From JAZOTK01 sp045534775 (GTDB taxonomy: Bacteria; Bacillota; Clostridia; RUG12999): a stretch of DNA of 64,000 nucleotides. Position numbers and translations under genes: made by a program. Location: NCBI GenBank assembly GCA_045534775.1, contig JAZSKI010000008.1, positions 6,711 through 70,710 of the forward strand. Reading direction: 5' to 3'. Shown piece by piece: positions 34,938 through 43,775 of the stretch; the stretch's first letter is position 1, and each line of letters opens with the position of its first letter. A model generated the notes under the pieces. It ran no database searches and was not told the origin of the DNA. It saw nothing but the letters and a program-made list of their open reading frames with translations.

Positions 34938-37019
34938 ATGGAAAAAATGATACCGTTTTTAGTTTTAGCGGTTGCCGTTATAGCATTGATTTTTGCAGTG
35001 TTTAAGTTTTATTCGGTAAAAAAACTTTCTGAAGGAACTGAACAGATGGCGGATATTTCGCAGAAAATTCGTAAGGGTGCTATGGCATATCTGAAAAGAC
35101 AGTACAAAACTGTAGGCGTATTCTTTATTGTTATGATTGTAATCTTAACCGTTCTTGCGGCAACCGGATTTTTAACATTCTTTGTCCCTGTTGCGTTTTT
35201 AACAGGCGGTTTGTTTTCGGCTATCTCGGGCTTTGTAGGTATGAAGATAGCTACTTATGCCAATTCCCGTACGGCAAACGGCGCAAGAGAGGGTCTTGAC
35301 AAGGGCTTGAAAATTGCATTTTCATCAGGTACGGTTATGGGTATGACGGTTGTAGGCTTAGGCTTGTTGGATATCAGCGTATGGTATGCGCTTTTAACCT
35401 TTGTGTTTGGGCTTCCCGTTGAAGATGTTATGGCGGCAATGCTTACCTTCGGTATGGGAGCAAGCTCAATGGCTCTTTTTGCAAGAGTGGGCGGCGGTAT
35501 TTTCACAAAAGCTGCCGATGTGGGCGCTGACCTTGTAGGTAAGGTTGAAGTAGGTATCCCTGAGGATGACCCGAGAAATCCTGCTTGTATAGCAGATAAC
35601 GTAGGTGATAACGTAGGTGACGTTGCAGGTATGGGCGCGGATTTATATGAATCTTATGTAGGTTCAATAATATCCTGCGGAGCACTTGCTGTAGCGGCGG
35701 GTCTAGGTATAAAAGGGGTTTTACTGCCGATGGCAATTGCGGCTGTGGGTATACTGGCATCTATAGTTTCAACCTGGTTTGTATCCACAAAAGAGGGTGC
35801 AACTCAGAAAATGCTTTTAGGCTCACTGAGAAAAGGTACATATTCTGCGGCAGTAATTTCTGCTGTACTTAATCTTGTTTTGGTTTGGTTTATGCTTCCC
35901 AACGAAATGGGTCTTTTCGGAGCTATAGTTTCGGGACTTCTGGCAGGTGTACTGATAGGCTTCTTTACGGAATATTATACATCAGACTCTTATAATCCTA
36001 CACGTAAGCTGGCTGAATCTTCAAATACGGGTAGCGCAACCATTATTATTGACGGTGTGGCCCTGGGTATGAGCTCAACAGCTATTCCTGTAATTATTGT
36101 AGGTGTATCAATTATTGTAAGCTATTTCTGTGCAGGCGGTATATCTTCATTTGCTTCGGGACTCTACGGCGTAGGTCTTTCAGCTGTGGGAATGCTTGCA
36201 ACCCTGGGAATTACCCTTGCAACCGACGCATACGGACCTGTTGCGGATAACGCAGGCGGTATAGCCGAGATGTGCGGATTGCCTAAAGAGGTAAGAGAAA
36301 GAACAGATGCACTTGATTCTCTCGGAAACACAACAGCGGCTACGGGCAAAGGCTTTGCTATTGGCTCGGCGGCACTTACGGCACTTGCCTTGATTGTTTC
36401 CTATACAGATAAAATTCAGACTATTGACGGAAGTCTTTTAGATTTAAGCATAACAAATCCTGCAACCTTAATCGGTTTGTTTGTGGGCGCAATGCTTCCG
36501 TTCTTGTTCTCAGCAATGACAATGCGTGCGGTAGGTCGTGCAGCACAGAAAATCGTTGTAGAGGTAAGAAGGCAGTTTAAAGAAATCAAAGGACTTATCA
36601 CAGGTGAAGCTGAAGCTGATTATGAGACCTGTATTGATATTTGTACAAAATCATCATTGAAGGAAATGATAGCTCCGGCGGCACTTGGCATACTTTCGCC
36701 GATTATTGTAGGTGTTATCCTCGGTTGTAACGGCGTTGTAGGTATGTTGGCAGGTGCACTTGTGTCGGGTTTTGTACTTGCGATTATGATGTCCAATGCA
36801 GGTGGTGCATGGGATAATGCAAAGAAATATATTGAAGCAGGGAACTTTAACGGAAAAGGCTCAGAAAACCATAAGGCTGCTGTAGTAGGCGATACGGTAG
36901 GCGACCCCTTTAAGGATACAGCAGGACCTTCGGTAAATATTCTGATTAAACTGCTTTCTATGGTATCAATTATTTTCGCGGCGGTTGTTGCGGCTTACGG
37001 TGGAATGGGAATATTCTAA
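34938..37019 (+). CDS. hppA: Membrane-bound ion-translocating pyrophosphatase, K+-dependent type
   Basis: 693 residues with about 15-16 membrane helices. It couples PPi hydrolysis to Na+ or H+ export. The substrate-site motif DNVGDNVGDVAGMGADLYESY (about residues 216-236) and the C-terminal GDTVGDPFKDTAGPS are intact. In the GNTTAATGKG segment (about 458-467) the residue after GNTT is Ala, the mark of K+-dependent enzymes; K+-independent ones have Lys there. Many K+-dependent clostridial enzymes pump Na+, so Na+ transport is likely but not proven. It is monocistronic, with its own promoter and terminator. Confidence 0.94.
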   Translation: MEKMIPFLVLAVAVIALIFAVFKFYSVKKLSEGTEQMADISQKIRKGAMAYLKRQYKTVGVFFIVMIVILTVLAATGFLTFFVPVAFLTGGLFSAISGFVGMKIATYANSRTANGAREGLDKGLKIAFSSGTVMGMTVVGLGLLDISVWYALLTFVFGLPVEDVMAAMLTFGMGASSMALFARVGGGIFTKAADVGADLVGKVEVGIPEDDPRNPACIADNVGDNVGDVAGMGADLYESYVGSIISCGALAVAAGLGIKGVLLPMAIAAVGILASIVSTWFVSTKEGATQKMLLGSLRKGTYSAAVISAVLNLVLVWFMLPNEMGLFGAIVSGLLAGVLIGFFTEYYTSDSYNPTRKLAESSNTGSATIIIDGVALGMSSTAIPVIIVGVSIIVSYFCAGGISSFASGLYGVGLSAVGMLATLGITLATDAYGPVADNAGGIAEMCGLPKEVRERTDALDSLGNTTAATGKGFAIGSAALTALALIVSYTDKIQTIDGSLLDLSITNPATLIGLFVGAMLPFLFSAMTMRAVGRAAQKIVVEVRRQFKEIKGLITGEAEADYETCIDICTKSSLKEMIAPAALGILSPIIVGVILGCNGVVGMLAGALVSGFVLAIMMSNAGGAWDNAKKYIEAGNFNGKGSENHKAAVVGDTVGDPFKDTAGPSVNILIKLLSMVSIIFAAVVAAYGGMGIF

Positions 37020-37032
37020 TAAAAACAATAAA

Positions 37033-37064
37033 CGGGAATTTGGTTTCAAATTCCCGCTTTTTTT
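37033..37064 (+). terminator. Terminator of hppA
   Basis: A perfect 10-bp stem CGGGAATTTG / CAAATTCCCG, GTTT loop, then C and a T run. Confidence 0.88.
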
Positions 37065-37127
37065 ATTTAAAAACACCGGATTGAAGCTTTCTGACATAGA
37101 AAAATCAAAAATGGAACAATTAAAATG

Positions 37128-37195
37128 TTGCACAAGAAATAAAGAAATTTTTGTGCAAAGTATACATTGCGTGCAACAGGGCAATATGATAACAT
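37128..37195 (+). promoter_or_regulatory. Promoter with LacI-type operator-like repeats
   Basis: TTGCACAA (37128) and its exact complement TTGTGCAA (37151) form an inverted repeat; a third near-palindrome TTGCgtGCAA lies at 37167-37176. The last doubles as a -35 box: TTGCGT, 17 bp, TAACAT (37190-37195). A LacI-type regulator is encoded in the operon it would control, so autoregulation by this protein is likely (inference). Confidence 0.5.
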
Positions 37196-37223
37196 TATGA
37201 TATAAATAAGAAGGATGATTAAT

Positions 37224-38549
37224 ATGAAAAAGAAAGTTAAAATCGGTGTGGTTGGTGCGTTTCGCGGGAAAACTATGATAGATGTTTTAATGACCTACAG
37301 AGATGATGCGGAGCCGGTTGCGATTTGTGACAGATTTGAGCCTGCACTTATCAATGTAAGACATCAGGCTGAAGAGCTTGGACTGATGAACATTGCTTAT
37401 TATAATAATTTTGAGGATTTTCTGAAACACGACCTTGATGCAGTAGTATTGGCAAACTATGCAACGGAGCATGCTCCCTTTGCTGTTAGATGCTTAGAAG
37501 CGGGCATGCACGTATTATCCGAGGTATTGCCTTGCGAGACCATGGCACAGGCTGTTGAGCTTATTGAAGCGGTTGAAAAAAGCGGAAAGGTTTATGCCTA
37601 TGCGGAGAATTATTGTTATATGAGACACGCCTTTGAAATGTGGAAAACCTATAAAAAAGGTGAAATCGGCGAGGTAATGTACGCTGAAGGTGAATATATC
37701 CACGACTGTTCATCCATTATACCGCAAATTACGTATGGCGATAAAGACCACTGGAGAAACAGATTATACCCTACATTTTACTGCACACATAGTCTGGGTC
37801 CTATTCTTACTATTACAGGCAAGCGTCCTGTTAAGGTTGTGGGCTATGAAACACCTCCGGCTATGGAATCATTTAAAAAATCCGGTTCTCGTTTCACTTC
37901 GGGGATAGAGATGGTTACGCTTGAAAACGGCGCTGTGGTTAAAAGCATTCATGGTGGTCTTAAGAGAGAACCGGGGTCTGTAAATTATCAGGTATATTGC
38001 GAAAAAGGAATGATGGAAAGCGGCAGATTTGATGAGAATAATGTTTTTAATTATTATCAGGAGGGAGATAAGCTGTGTGAGGGTGAGTGGAAAAAATACA
38101 ACCCCGAAGCTGATATTCAGGCTGAAATGGTTAAAAATTTTGAAGGTCACGGCGGTAGCGATTTCTATGCTACATATTTCTTTATTCAGAAAATTCTCGG
38201 TAACGAGGACGGAAAGTGGAGTATAGACGTGTATACCGCTGTGGAAATGGGCATCTGTGGAATCTTGGCATGGCGTTCTATATTAAACGGAAACGTGCCT
38301 ATAGCTGTTCCCAATTTAAGAAACAAAGAGGAAAGGGATGCCTACCGCCATGACCATGCCTGTACAACCCCTGAGGTTGCAGGGGACAGCTTATTGCCTA
38401 AAACAACCTACGATTTGCCGGAGATTCCCGATGAATTTTATAAACATGTTGAAAATCTGTGGCGCGAAGGTAAGAATATGAACGGTGATAAGGATACAAT
38501 TTATTCGGCTATCCTTGATGTGACCGATGAGAAAAATAAAGGAAACTAA
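37224..38549 (+). CDS. Gfo/Idh/MocA family oxidoreductase
   Basis: About 441 residues. The N-terminal Rossmann domain starts KIGVVGAFRGK, then ATEHAPFAVRCLEAGMHVLSEVLPCETM around 85-112, with Glu in place of the common EKP Lys-containing motif. The C-terminal alpha/beta domain has HSLGPILTITGKRP. Such enzymes are NAD(P)-dependent sugar or inositol dehydrogenases, sometimes glycosidases; absence of the EKP lysine argues for an atypical activity. ATG 37224 was chosen because AGAAGG lies 9 bases upstream. It is the first gene of a three-gene operon with a LacI regulator and a transporter. Confidence 0.85.
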   Translation: MKKKVKIGVVGAFRGKTMIDVLMTYRDDAEPVAICDRFEPALINVRHQAEELGLMNIAYYNNFEDFLKHDLDAVVLANYATEHAPFAVRCLEAGMHVLSEVLPCETMAQAVELIEAVEKSGKVYAYAENYCYMRHAFEMWKTYKKGEIGEVMYAEGEYIHDCSSIIPQITYGDKDHWRNRLYPTFYCTHSLGPILTITGKRPVKVVGYETPPAMESFKKSGSRFTSGIEMVTLENGAVVKSIHGGLKREPGSVNYQVYCEKGMMESGRFDENNVFNYYQEGDKLCEGEWKKYNPEADIQAEMVKNFEGHGGSDFYATYFFIQKILGNEDGKWSIDVYTAVEMGICGILAWRSILNGNVPIAVPNLRNKEERDAYRHDHACTTPEVAGDSLLPKTTYDLPEIPDEFYKHVENLWREGKNMNGDKDTIYSAILDVTDEKNKGN

Positions 38550-38554
38550 CGGTA

Positions 38555-39517
38555 ATGAGCATAACGAAAAAGATTTCCGATGAGCTGGGCTACAGCAAAT
38601 CTACAGTCAGCCGCGCACTTAATAACTGCGGGGGCGTTGATATTGCTACTAAAGAAAGAATTATAGATGCGGCACTTAAATACGGATATCGCAGATATTT
38701 AAGTGCCGACATCGGCATTGTTATGCCTGCTGTGCCTCGTTGCTTCTGGAAAAATGCTCAAATCCTTCTAATGAATAAATTAGAAAAAGTCGGTGTTGAA
38801 AAAAGGGTTTTTTTATACCCCGGTCGTTACGATGTGGAGGATGCGCTCAGATGTGTAACAGAGGCGATTGACTGTGGAATATCGGTCTTGGTGGCGGCGG
38901 TGCCGGATACCAAAGAAATCAGAGAAAAGCTGGAAGAATATTCCGACAAATTGCTTATAATCCTGTTTGAAGAAGATGTTGAGGTAAAAAATGCCTTTTA
39001 TGTGGGAGAAAACCATTTTGAAAGCGGGTACAAGCTTATAAGCACATATATGGATAATTTTAAAGGAAGAAACCGTTTTGTGTCCGTGTGCGGAAGGGAA
39101 AGCAATGTGGTGCAGCTACGGCTTGACGGAATAAAGAAGTTTTTGGCGGAGAAAGATTTTTTGTTAAAAGAGATGAACATACCAATGAATAAAAATGCGG
39201 GGGCTTCTGTGATAGCAAGAATGCTAAATGAAATCAAAGAAGAAACGGACTGCGTAATTTGCCTTGATGACGGACTTGCACAGGTATACAGCGGAATATA
39301 TAAGCTTAAAATGGGCGGAAAAATACATTGCATAGGCTTTGATAAGGGCGGTATTTCGGAAGAGGATATTAAAAATAAAATTATAAAATTGAACTGCTGC
39401 TGTGATCTGGAATTGCAGATAACAAGTACAGCAGAATATGTAAAAAAATATATTGAGGATAATATGTATCCTGACAAAAAATACAATTATATAAAAGAAA
39501 AATTTATTATGTATTAA
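38555..39517 (+). CDS. LacI-family transcriptional regulator
   Basis: 320 residues. The N-terminal LacI helix-turn-helix (1-50) has KISDELGYSKSTVSRALNN followed by the hinge-helix region; a periplasmic-binding-protein-like sensor covers about 55-315. The DNA-binding region is slightly unusual in starting directly with MSITKKISDELG. It lies 5 bp after the oxidoreductase and 12 bp before the transporter, so it likely controls this operon through the palindromes at 37128-37176. Confidence 0.88.
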   Translation: MSITKKISDELGYSKSTVSRALNNCGGVDIATKERIIDAALKYGYRRYLSADIGIVMPAVPRCFWKNAQILLMNKLEKVGVEKRVFLYPGRYDVEDALRCVTEAIDCGISVLVAAVPDTKEIREKLEEYSDKLLIILFEEDVEVKNAFYVGENHFESGYKLISTYMDNFKGRNRFVSVCGRESNVVQLRLDGIKKFLAEKDFLLKEMNIPMNKNAGASVIARMLNEIKEETDCVICLDDGLAQVYSGIYKLKMGGKIHCIGFDKGGISEEDIKNKIIKLNCCCDLELQITSTAEYVKKYIEDNMYPDKKYNYIKEKFIMY

Positions 39518-39529
39518 AGGGGATATTAA

Positions 39530-40378
39530 ATGCTGTATTACGGGCTAATTGTACTTGCGACTATTATGTTTTCTACACAGTTTTTCTTAACGCAAGGGTA
39601 TCAAAAATTGAGGGGTGACAGTCTGGAGGCTTCGCTGATCTATACGGCGGAGGGCGCGGTTGCCAACATTATTATGATGTTGATACTGTCAAAATTCAAT
39701 ATTGGGTTTTCGTGGTTTTCTTTTCTGGTTGCCATAGTTTATTCGGCGGTTCTTGTAACAAGTACATACTTTTCCATAAAAGCTCTTAAAACCGCTAATT
39801 TATCGGTTTACTCAATGTTTCTGATGTTGGGCGGAATGTTACTGCCTTTTTTATACGGGATATTATGCTGTAACGAAGAGCTTACCGCGGGGAAAATTGT
39901 TTGCTGCGGACTTATTTTTGCGGCAATGGCAATGACGGTTCAAAAGGGAAGTGCCAAAAAAGGAGCCATAAAATTTTATATTATTTGTTTCATTTTGAAC
40001 GGACTTGTTGGGGTAATATCAAAGTTTCACCAATCAAACCCTGCGGCAGTAAGCAGTCAAAGTTTGCTGTTTATGGTTAACAGCCTGAATTTGGTGATTT
40101 GTTTTATTATTTTGTGTATACATACAAAAAAGGCACTGATACCGCAAAAAAAAGAATTGAAATATTCCATGGGCGGCTCCCTTATTAACTGCATGGCAAA
40201 CCTGTTTCTGCTGATTGCACTGCAGCGCGTTAACGCGTCTGTACAGTATCCTATAGTAACGGGCGGAACTATTGTTTGCTCTACGATAATTGCACTGCTA
40301 CAACGGGAAAGGCTTGGAAAAAAAGAAATATTTGCCGTTATTGCGGCGTTTTTATCAACAGTTTTTGTTATAATTTAG
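39530..40378 (+). CDS. DMT/EamA-superfamily transporter
   Basis: 282 residues with about ten hydrophobic helices arranged as two five-helix repeats, typical of drug/metabolite transporters. It probably moves the sugar, polyol or product handled by the Gfo/Idh/MocA enzyme in the same operon; this link is inference from position only. Confidence 0.8.
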   Translation: MLYYGLIVLATIMFSTQFFLTQGYQKLRGDSLEASLIYTAEGAVANIIMMLILSKFNIGFSWFSFLVAIVYSAVLVTSTYFSIKALKTANLSVYSMFLMLGGMLLPFLYGILCCNEELTAGKIVCCGLIFAAMAMTVQKGSAKKGAIKFYIICFILNGLVGVISKFHQSNPAAVSSQSLLFMVNSLNLVICFIILCIHTKKALIPQKKELKYSMGGSLINCMANLFLLIALQRVNASVQYPIVTGGTIVCSTIIALLQRERLGKKEIFAVIAAFLSTVFVII

Positions 40379-40438
40379 GTAAACAAAAATATGAACAGCT
40401 AACAACGAGATAAAAATATTTTTAAAATTGGATTTTAC

Positions 40439-40466
40439 AGGCGGGGCTTTATGCCTCGCCTTAATT
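40439..40466 (+). terminator. Terminator after the transporter gene
   Basis: Stem AGGCGGGGC / GCCTCGCCT with one wobble and a 5-base loop, then TTAATT. Confidence 0.6.
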
Positions 40467-40624
40467 ATCCACGGGTTATATTTTGAGAGATGCGTTCCGT
40501 CATACCGTTTTCTCTGCCTGTAAACATATTGACGATTTGTTTTGTATCTGATAGCGGCCTTTATAACCTTGCGTTTAAAAAAATATTCAATTAAGACTTG
40601 ACAAAACCTCTATAGTATCCGTAA

Positions 40625-40911
40625 TGGACAGACCCCTTCTTAGTTTTTGGCGGTGCTTAAACTATAACAAAGACCGCATTTTTTAAAAAGATTCACAGCT
40701 TGATTTTGTGATAATTCTTGACTTTTAGTGGCGATTGTGTTATACTGTTAAATGCTGGAAGGTTATATTTTTTTGCTAAATATTCATACCCTCCTTTGCC
40801 ATCTAAATATTCTTGTACTACTTTCTTCTTAGACTCAAAGCTGTATTTCACCATGAAAAAACCGACCTCCCAATCGTTAGATTTTTGGTCTAACTTTTGG
40901 GGGTCGGTTCA
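40625..40911. mobile_element. Remnant of an IS3-family insertion sequence
   Basis: The right end reads, on the minus strand, TGAACCGACCCCCAAAAGTT, and the left end TGGACAGACCCC on the plus strand; these match the TGnnCnGnCCC termini of IS3/IS150-type elements. Between them only the start of orfA remains (40693-40854), so about 1 kb, including the catalytic orfB, is gone. Next to the right end is an ACCGACC...GGTCGG hairpin, the usual leader of such elements. It cannot move by itself. Confidence 0.65.
40693..40854 (-). pseudogene. Truncated IS3-type OrfA
   Basis: The first about 33 residues read MVKYSFESKKKVVQEY...GGYEYLAKKYNLP, the helix-turn-helix start of IS3-family OrfA. The frame then leaves the family and ends after 53 residues. 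The rest of OrfA and all of OrfB are missing. Confidence 0.65.
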
Positions 40912-40923
40912 AATTCAAACTGC

Positions 40924-41334
40924 TTATTTATTATATATATTCTCGAATATTTTATATATTTCGGGAAAATGTTTTTTCATATTTATAGGCTTGAGATTTG
41001 TATTGGTGAAGGGGTGAAGGGTTGTACCTATATGGCGGATATGCTCCTCACCTTCTCTTTGAAGCACGTATTCAAGCTGAATTTTGGAGGGTGTCAAAAG
41101 GCTGATGGAGGTGGTTATCTCAACCCTGTCCTCGTACATAAAAGGGGATTTATATTTACAATTCACCTCGATAACAGGAAGCATTACACCCGCCTTCTCC
41201 ATCTCGGAATAGGGAAGACCTGCTTCTCTTATAAACTCTGTTCTTGCGACCTCGTACCATACGGGATACACGCTGTGATGAATAATACCCATTTGGTCGG
41301 TTTCGGCATATCTTGCCGTAATAACGGTTTTCAT
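40924..41334 (-). CDS. Acyl-CoA thioesterase, 4HBT hot-dog family (YbgC-like)
   Basis: 136 residues. ARYAETDQMGIIHHSVYPVWYEVARTEFIREAG at the N-terminus is the 4-hydroxybenzoyl-CoA thioesterase family signature, with the catalytic Asp in ETDQMGIIHH. The enzyme cleaves acyl-CoA; chain specificity unknown. Start ATG 41334 after AAGGAGGT. It sits alone between the IS remnant and a membrane-protein gene. Confidence 0.9.
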   Translation of the reverse strand: MKTVITARYAETDQMGIIHHSVYPVWYEVARTEFIREAGLPYSEMEKAGVMLPVIEVNCKYKSPFMYEDRVEITTSISLLTPSKIQLEYVLQREGEEHIRHIGTTLHPFTNTNLKPINMKKHFPEIYKIFENIYNK

Positions 41335-41616
41335 TCCGTTTACCTCCTTTTAATATAAAGCTTTATAGTAATATTAGGTGCAGTCAGCTGTGGACGTTTA
41401 AAGAATCAACACTGCAGACACCTTCATTAAAATATACAGGGTGTTTTGTGCAGAAGCCGTACAAAATATGACCCTTGAGACATACCGCCGGAAAGCTCGT
41501 GAAAATACCCGCTCTTTGGGTAAACATCTGTTAACCTATTTGGCGTCTGAGACAGTTAATATTTCACTTGTTGCAGAGATGGAGTTGTGTTTTCGCGATT
41601 ATTTCCTTTTTCTTAT
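41335..41616. other. Intergenic stretch
   Basis: No credible gene. It contains an imperfect inverted pair, CTGCAgaCACC and GGTGttttgTGCAG, near 41410-41455. At its right edge, 41620-41670, the strand opposite the membrane gene encodes FRPSRGDGRWSAGG-like residues, a pattern often produced by dispersed intergenic repeats in gut Firmicutes. Confidence 0.4.
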
Positions 41617-42426
41617 TCACTTGCTGAAATTCCGTCCTTCAAGAGGAGACGGCAGATGGTCCGCGGGCGGTTCAAGAAAATTATATTTACCCAAAACCTC
41701 CAAAATAAGCCATATTGATACAGAAGCAACAATAATTGAAAATCCGCTCAGATACATATTTACAATCCCTGCTTCGTGAGCGAGAACAAAAGGCAGGTAG
41801 ACGGCGATTTCAATCAATAAAGCTCCTAAAAGTGTCTTTTTTTCTCTGGTTTGAGTATATTCAAAATTCATAACAAAGTTGGCGAGAGTTCCTATGACGA
41901 GAGAAAAACCGGTTACGGCAAGCAAAATATAATCCGAAACGGATCTCGACATAAACTCTTCTTTGGCAATATTATAAGATTCCACCGTTTCGGGTGTCAT
42001 AGCGGCAAGCTCTGATTCTTCACCTGAAAAAACAAGCCCCATGGCGATGGAGAAAAACAAGGTTGTGCCTACGGTAGCCAAAAGCCAAAAAACGGCAGTT
42101 CCCAGCCCTATGCCCAAGCTATCGCAAACAGCAATATCCTTGCGAATAATCTTGCTATAGAAATACCAAATAGAAAATTGCAGAGAAAGGGGCGTTATAA
42201 CTGATGCAGTGGTAACGGCGGCTATGAAATTTTCCGAAATCATACCTCCGCTCAGCAGCGTGATTAAAAATATTAGTATACGGGCTGTGGCGGCTGTGGT
42301 AAAATAAGCCAAAACACCAAGCAGAACCGATTTAAAACTGATTTTTTTTGTTATCAAAAGATATACGACTGCGATTACAGGAATACTGACAATCAACGAA
42401 AATATTATTGACAGGGATGTAATCAT
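41617..42426 (-). CDS. Polytopic membrane protein, possibly YhfC-like
   Basis: 269 residues with about seven hydrophobic helices. The helix layout and size recall the YhfC/DUF2324 membrane family, but I do not see its EExxR-type motif, so the assignment is tentative. The last about 15 residues (HLPSPLEGRNFSK) look like translation of an intergenic repeat, implying that the natural C-terminus was replaced. Function unknown. Confidence 0.6.
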   Translation of the reverse strand: MITSLSIIFSLIVSIPVIAVVYLLITKKISFKSVLLGVLAYFTTAATARILIFLITLLSGGMISENFIAAVTTASVITPLSLQFSIWYFYSKIIRKDIAVCDSLGIGLGTAVFWLLATVGTTLFFSIAMGLVFSGEESELAAMTPETVESYNIAKEEFMSRSVSDYILLAVTGFSLVIGTLANFVMNFEYTQTREKKTLLGALLIEIAVYLPFVLAHEAGIVNMYLSGFSIIVASVSIWLILEVLGKYNFLEPPADHLPSPLEGRNFSK

Positions 42427-42492
42427 TACTGTTCACCTCAAGCTTCATCTTTATATTAATTCCCGAAATTTCAACATTGCAGATCGGAAAAT

Positions 42493-43506
42493 TCAGCCTA
42501 TTCTCCGCGCTACGAAAAATACTTTTTCGCTTTTTCTGACGGGTTCATCAAAAGTCAGGTCGTCATAGACCGCCAAAAGCTCAAACCCTGTCTTTTTCAG
42601 GAGTTTTTTAATTTCCGATATTTCAAAGGCCTTCTCATAATGGAATTCGGTATGCCTTGTGATATTGCCGTTTTCCGAGATAAAAAATTCCAGTTTGAAT
42701 TCACATACCTTTTCATCGGGGTCGTAGCAATTTTCCCAGGTGTAATATACGTCTTCATCTTCACCGCAAAATATGTTTCCGGCAAGCACGTTTTCAAGCT
42801 TGTATCTTGTGTTAATGTCAAAGATAAACAAGCCACCCGGAACTAAAAAGGTATGGACGCCTTTAAGGGTCTTTTGAAGAGCCACCGCATCCTCAAGATA
42901 GTTTATGCTGTCAAGGAGCGAAATTGCGGCATCTACGGTTCCGAACAAATCCAGCTTCTCCATAGGCTGTTGTACGTATAATATATCCAGATTCTTTGCC
43001 TGCGCCTTTTCTGATGCCACGTTGAGCATTTCGCTTGAAATATCCACACCTATTACATCATAATCCGCTTCTGCCATAATGGTGGACATACCGCCCGTGC
43101 CACAGCCTAAATCAAGGATAATGTTAGGAGTGAAATGGAATTTTTTGAAAATCTTTTGTATATACTTAAATCTTTTGTCATATTCAACGTCCTGCGTCAA
43201 TCGGTCGTAGACCTTTGCGAAAGAGGTATATTGAGTGGGGGTGGGATTGAAATCAATATTTTTTTCTTTAAAAAGCTGCTCAAGCCTTGTGAGAGCAAAG
43301 GGGCTTACATCTGTCTGCCCTACGATTTCGGAATAGGGGTAGCCCTCGTGGAGCATCTTTGCCGCCACATACCGCTGAGTGATTACACGAGCTTCGTTTG
43401 AAGTAATGAGAGTTTCAAGAAGGTCACGAAGGTCCTCTTCGCTTTTTGTATTTAATATAAGCTGTAACAGCTCTTTAAGGGGTTTATCCAAACTTTTATT
43501 TTCCAT
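42493..43506 (-). CDS. TrpR/YerC-like domain fused to a SAM-dependent methyltransferase
   Basis: 337 residues, two parts. Residues about 1-85 are a YerC/TrpR-superfamily DNA-binding domain: LLQLILNTKSEEDLRDLLETLITSNEA and TQRYVAAKMLHEGYPYSEIVGQTDVSPFALTR, whose second half is the helix-turn-helix. Residues about 95-337 are a class I methyltransferase with motif I ILDLGCGTGG (about 129) and VIGVDISSEML. YerC proteins are normally free-standing at about 100 residues. The target of methylation is unknown. ATG 43506 follows AGGAGGATATA; the longer frame from 43548 has no ribosome site. Confidence 0.85.
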   Translation of the reverse strand: MENKSLDKPLKELLQLILNTKSEEDLRDLLETLITSNEARVITQRYVAAKMLHEGYPYSEIVGQTDVSPFALTRLEQLFKEKNIDFNPTPTQYTSFAKVYDRLTQDVEYDKRFKYIQKIFKKFHFTPNIILDLGCGTGGMSTIMAEADYDVIGVDISSEMLNVASEKAQAKNLDILYVQQPMEKLDLFGTVDAAISLLDSINYLEDAVALQKTLKGVHTFLVPGGLFIFDINTRYKLENVLAGNIFCGEDEDVYYTWENCYDPDEKVCEFKLEFFISENGNITRHTEFHYEKAFEISEIKKLLKKTGFELLAVYDDLTFDEPVRKSEKVFFVARRIG

Positions 43507-43538
43507 ATTATATCCTCCTGATAATACTGAATATATAT

Positions 43539-43567
43539 AGTATACCACAAATACTTAAAAAGTGCAA
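43539..43567 (-). promoter_or_regulatory. Sigma-A-type promoter of the TrpR-like/methyltransferase gene
   Basis: On the minus strand: TTGCAC, 17-bp spacer, TATACT. Confidence 0.65.
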
Positions 43568-43581
43568 TACCAAAAATAAAA

Positions 43582-43616
43582 GTTATCGTTTGTTAACTAA
43601 GTTAACGAACGATAAC
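43582..43616. promoter_or_regulatory. 16-bp palindrome resembling a trp-type operator
   Basis: GTTATCGTTTGTTAAC and GTTAACGAACGATAAC, separated by TAA, form a 16-bp inverted repeat with one mismatch. The centre contains two GTTAAC hexamers, the core hexamer of the E. coli trp operator. It sits 15 bp upstream of the -35 box of the TrpR-like fusion gene and is not followed by a T-run, so an operator is more likely than a terminator. Confidence 0.5.
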
Positions 43617-43711
43617 CAAAGCGACAACCTTGGAGGGCCGGGTGCTTTTACGCGTTTTGACGGCTTTGGCAGGAAAAAAACATAAAAAATAAAAAAATTT
43701 TCAAAAAAGAC

Positions 43712-43740
43712 TTGATTATTTTGTAAAAAAGGGGTATAAT
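43712..43740 (+). promoter_or_regulatory. Sigma-A-type promoter of yajC
   Basis: TTGATT, 17-bp spacer, consensus TATAAT, 36 bp before yajC. Confidence 0.75.
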
Positions 43741-43775
43741 ATAAAGGGTAATATTATAGAAAGGTGGAAATAAAT

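Noticed and set aside
41441..41779. 112-codon plus-strand frame
   Set aside because: Half of it is antisense to the membrane-protein gene, and the rest shows no family features or ribosome site; at most repeat-derived.
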